DNA of 5,070 bases from NCBI GenBank assembly GCA_030064795.1, contig JASJEI010000399.1, forward strand, positions 1 through 5,070, read 5' to 3'. Positions within the stretch are counted from its first letter, which is position 1; each line of letters begins with the position of its first letter. The translations under genes were made by a program, and so were the position numbers. The DNA is from Pleurocapsa sp. MO_226.B13. GTDB taxonomy: Bacteria > Cyanobacteriota > Cyanobacteriia > Cyanobacteriales > Xenococcaceae. The notes under the pieces were generated by a model. That model searched no databases. It was not told where the DNA came from and saw only the letters and a list, made by a program, of their open reading frames with translations. Positions 5,063 through 5,070 of the stretch are shown in pieces.

Positions 5063-5070
5063 TCTAGGGG

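Noticed and set aside
5002..5070. IS200/IS605-type element end at the right-edge hairpin
   Set aside because: A single hairpin near a window edge without a transposase gene or the second end is not enough to claim an insertion sequence.

Overview
The window looks like cyanobacterial chromosome or plasmid DNA. It is AT-rich, and I count five exact copies of the HIP1 octamer GCGATCGC (starting at 2188, 2767, 3064, 3241 and 4214), a motif strongly over-represented in many cyanobacterial genomes. Several one-mismatch variants are also present. I cannot name the species.

Left block (1-728, minus strand): a compact toxin-antitoxin operon of the Phd/VapC kind. A Phd/YefM-like antitoxin is read first. 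It overlaps by 4 nt a PIN-domain (VapC-like) ribonuclease toxin that starts with TTG. Four bases after the toxin stop, a small CxxC protein begins and runs off the left edge. A 28-base near-perfect palindrome sits exactly over the first ATG of the antitoxin and is a strong operator candidate.

Control region (729-991): a 263-base divergent intergenic space with an 11-bp tandem repeat, a second pair of direct repeats, a 12-bp stem inverted repeat, an 18-bp imperfect direct repeat with 31-bp period, and a small palindrome. The last two overlap the probable promoter of the rightward operon.

Middle block (992-3302, plus strand): three genes whose ends overlap (TAATG, then ATGA), so almost certainly one translationally coupled operon. 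They are an excisionase-like HTH antitoxin with an Xre/MbcA/ParS toxin-binding tail, a RES-domain protein (the NAD+-consuming toxin family), and a full-length tyrosine recombinase with all catalytic residues. Coupling a RES toxin-antitoxin pair to a recombinase in one transcript is the most unusual thing in the window. It could mark a small mobile or self-stabilising unit. The RES protein also appears to lack the conserved serine of its family motif.

Right block (3303-5070): a 316-base gap holding an exact 14-bp direct repeat and two hairpins just behind the recombinase gene. It is followed, on the minus strand, by an intact 11-TM sodium-coupled amino-acid transporter of the SLC6/NSS family, probably an ordinary chromosomal gene flanking the accessory segment. 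A strong 10-bp hairpin lies upstream of it at the right edge. No rRNA, tRNA, CRISPR array or recognisable transposase was seen.
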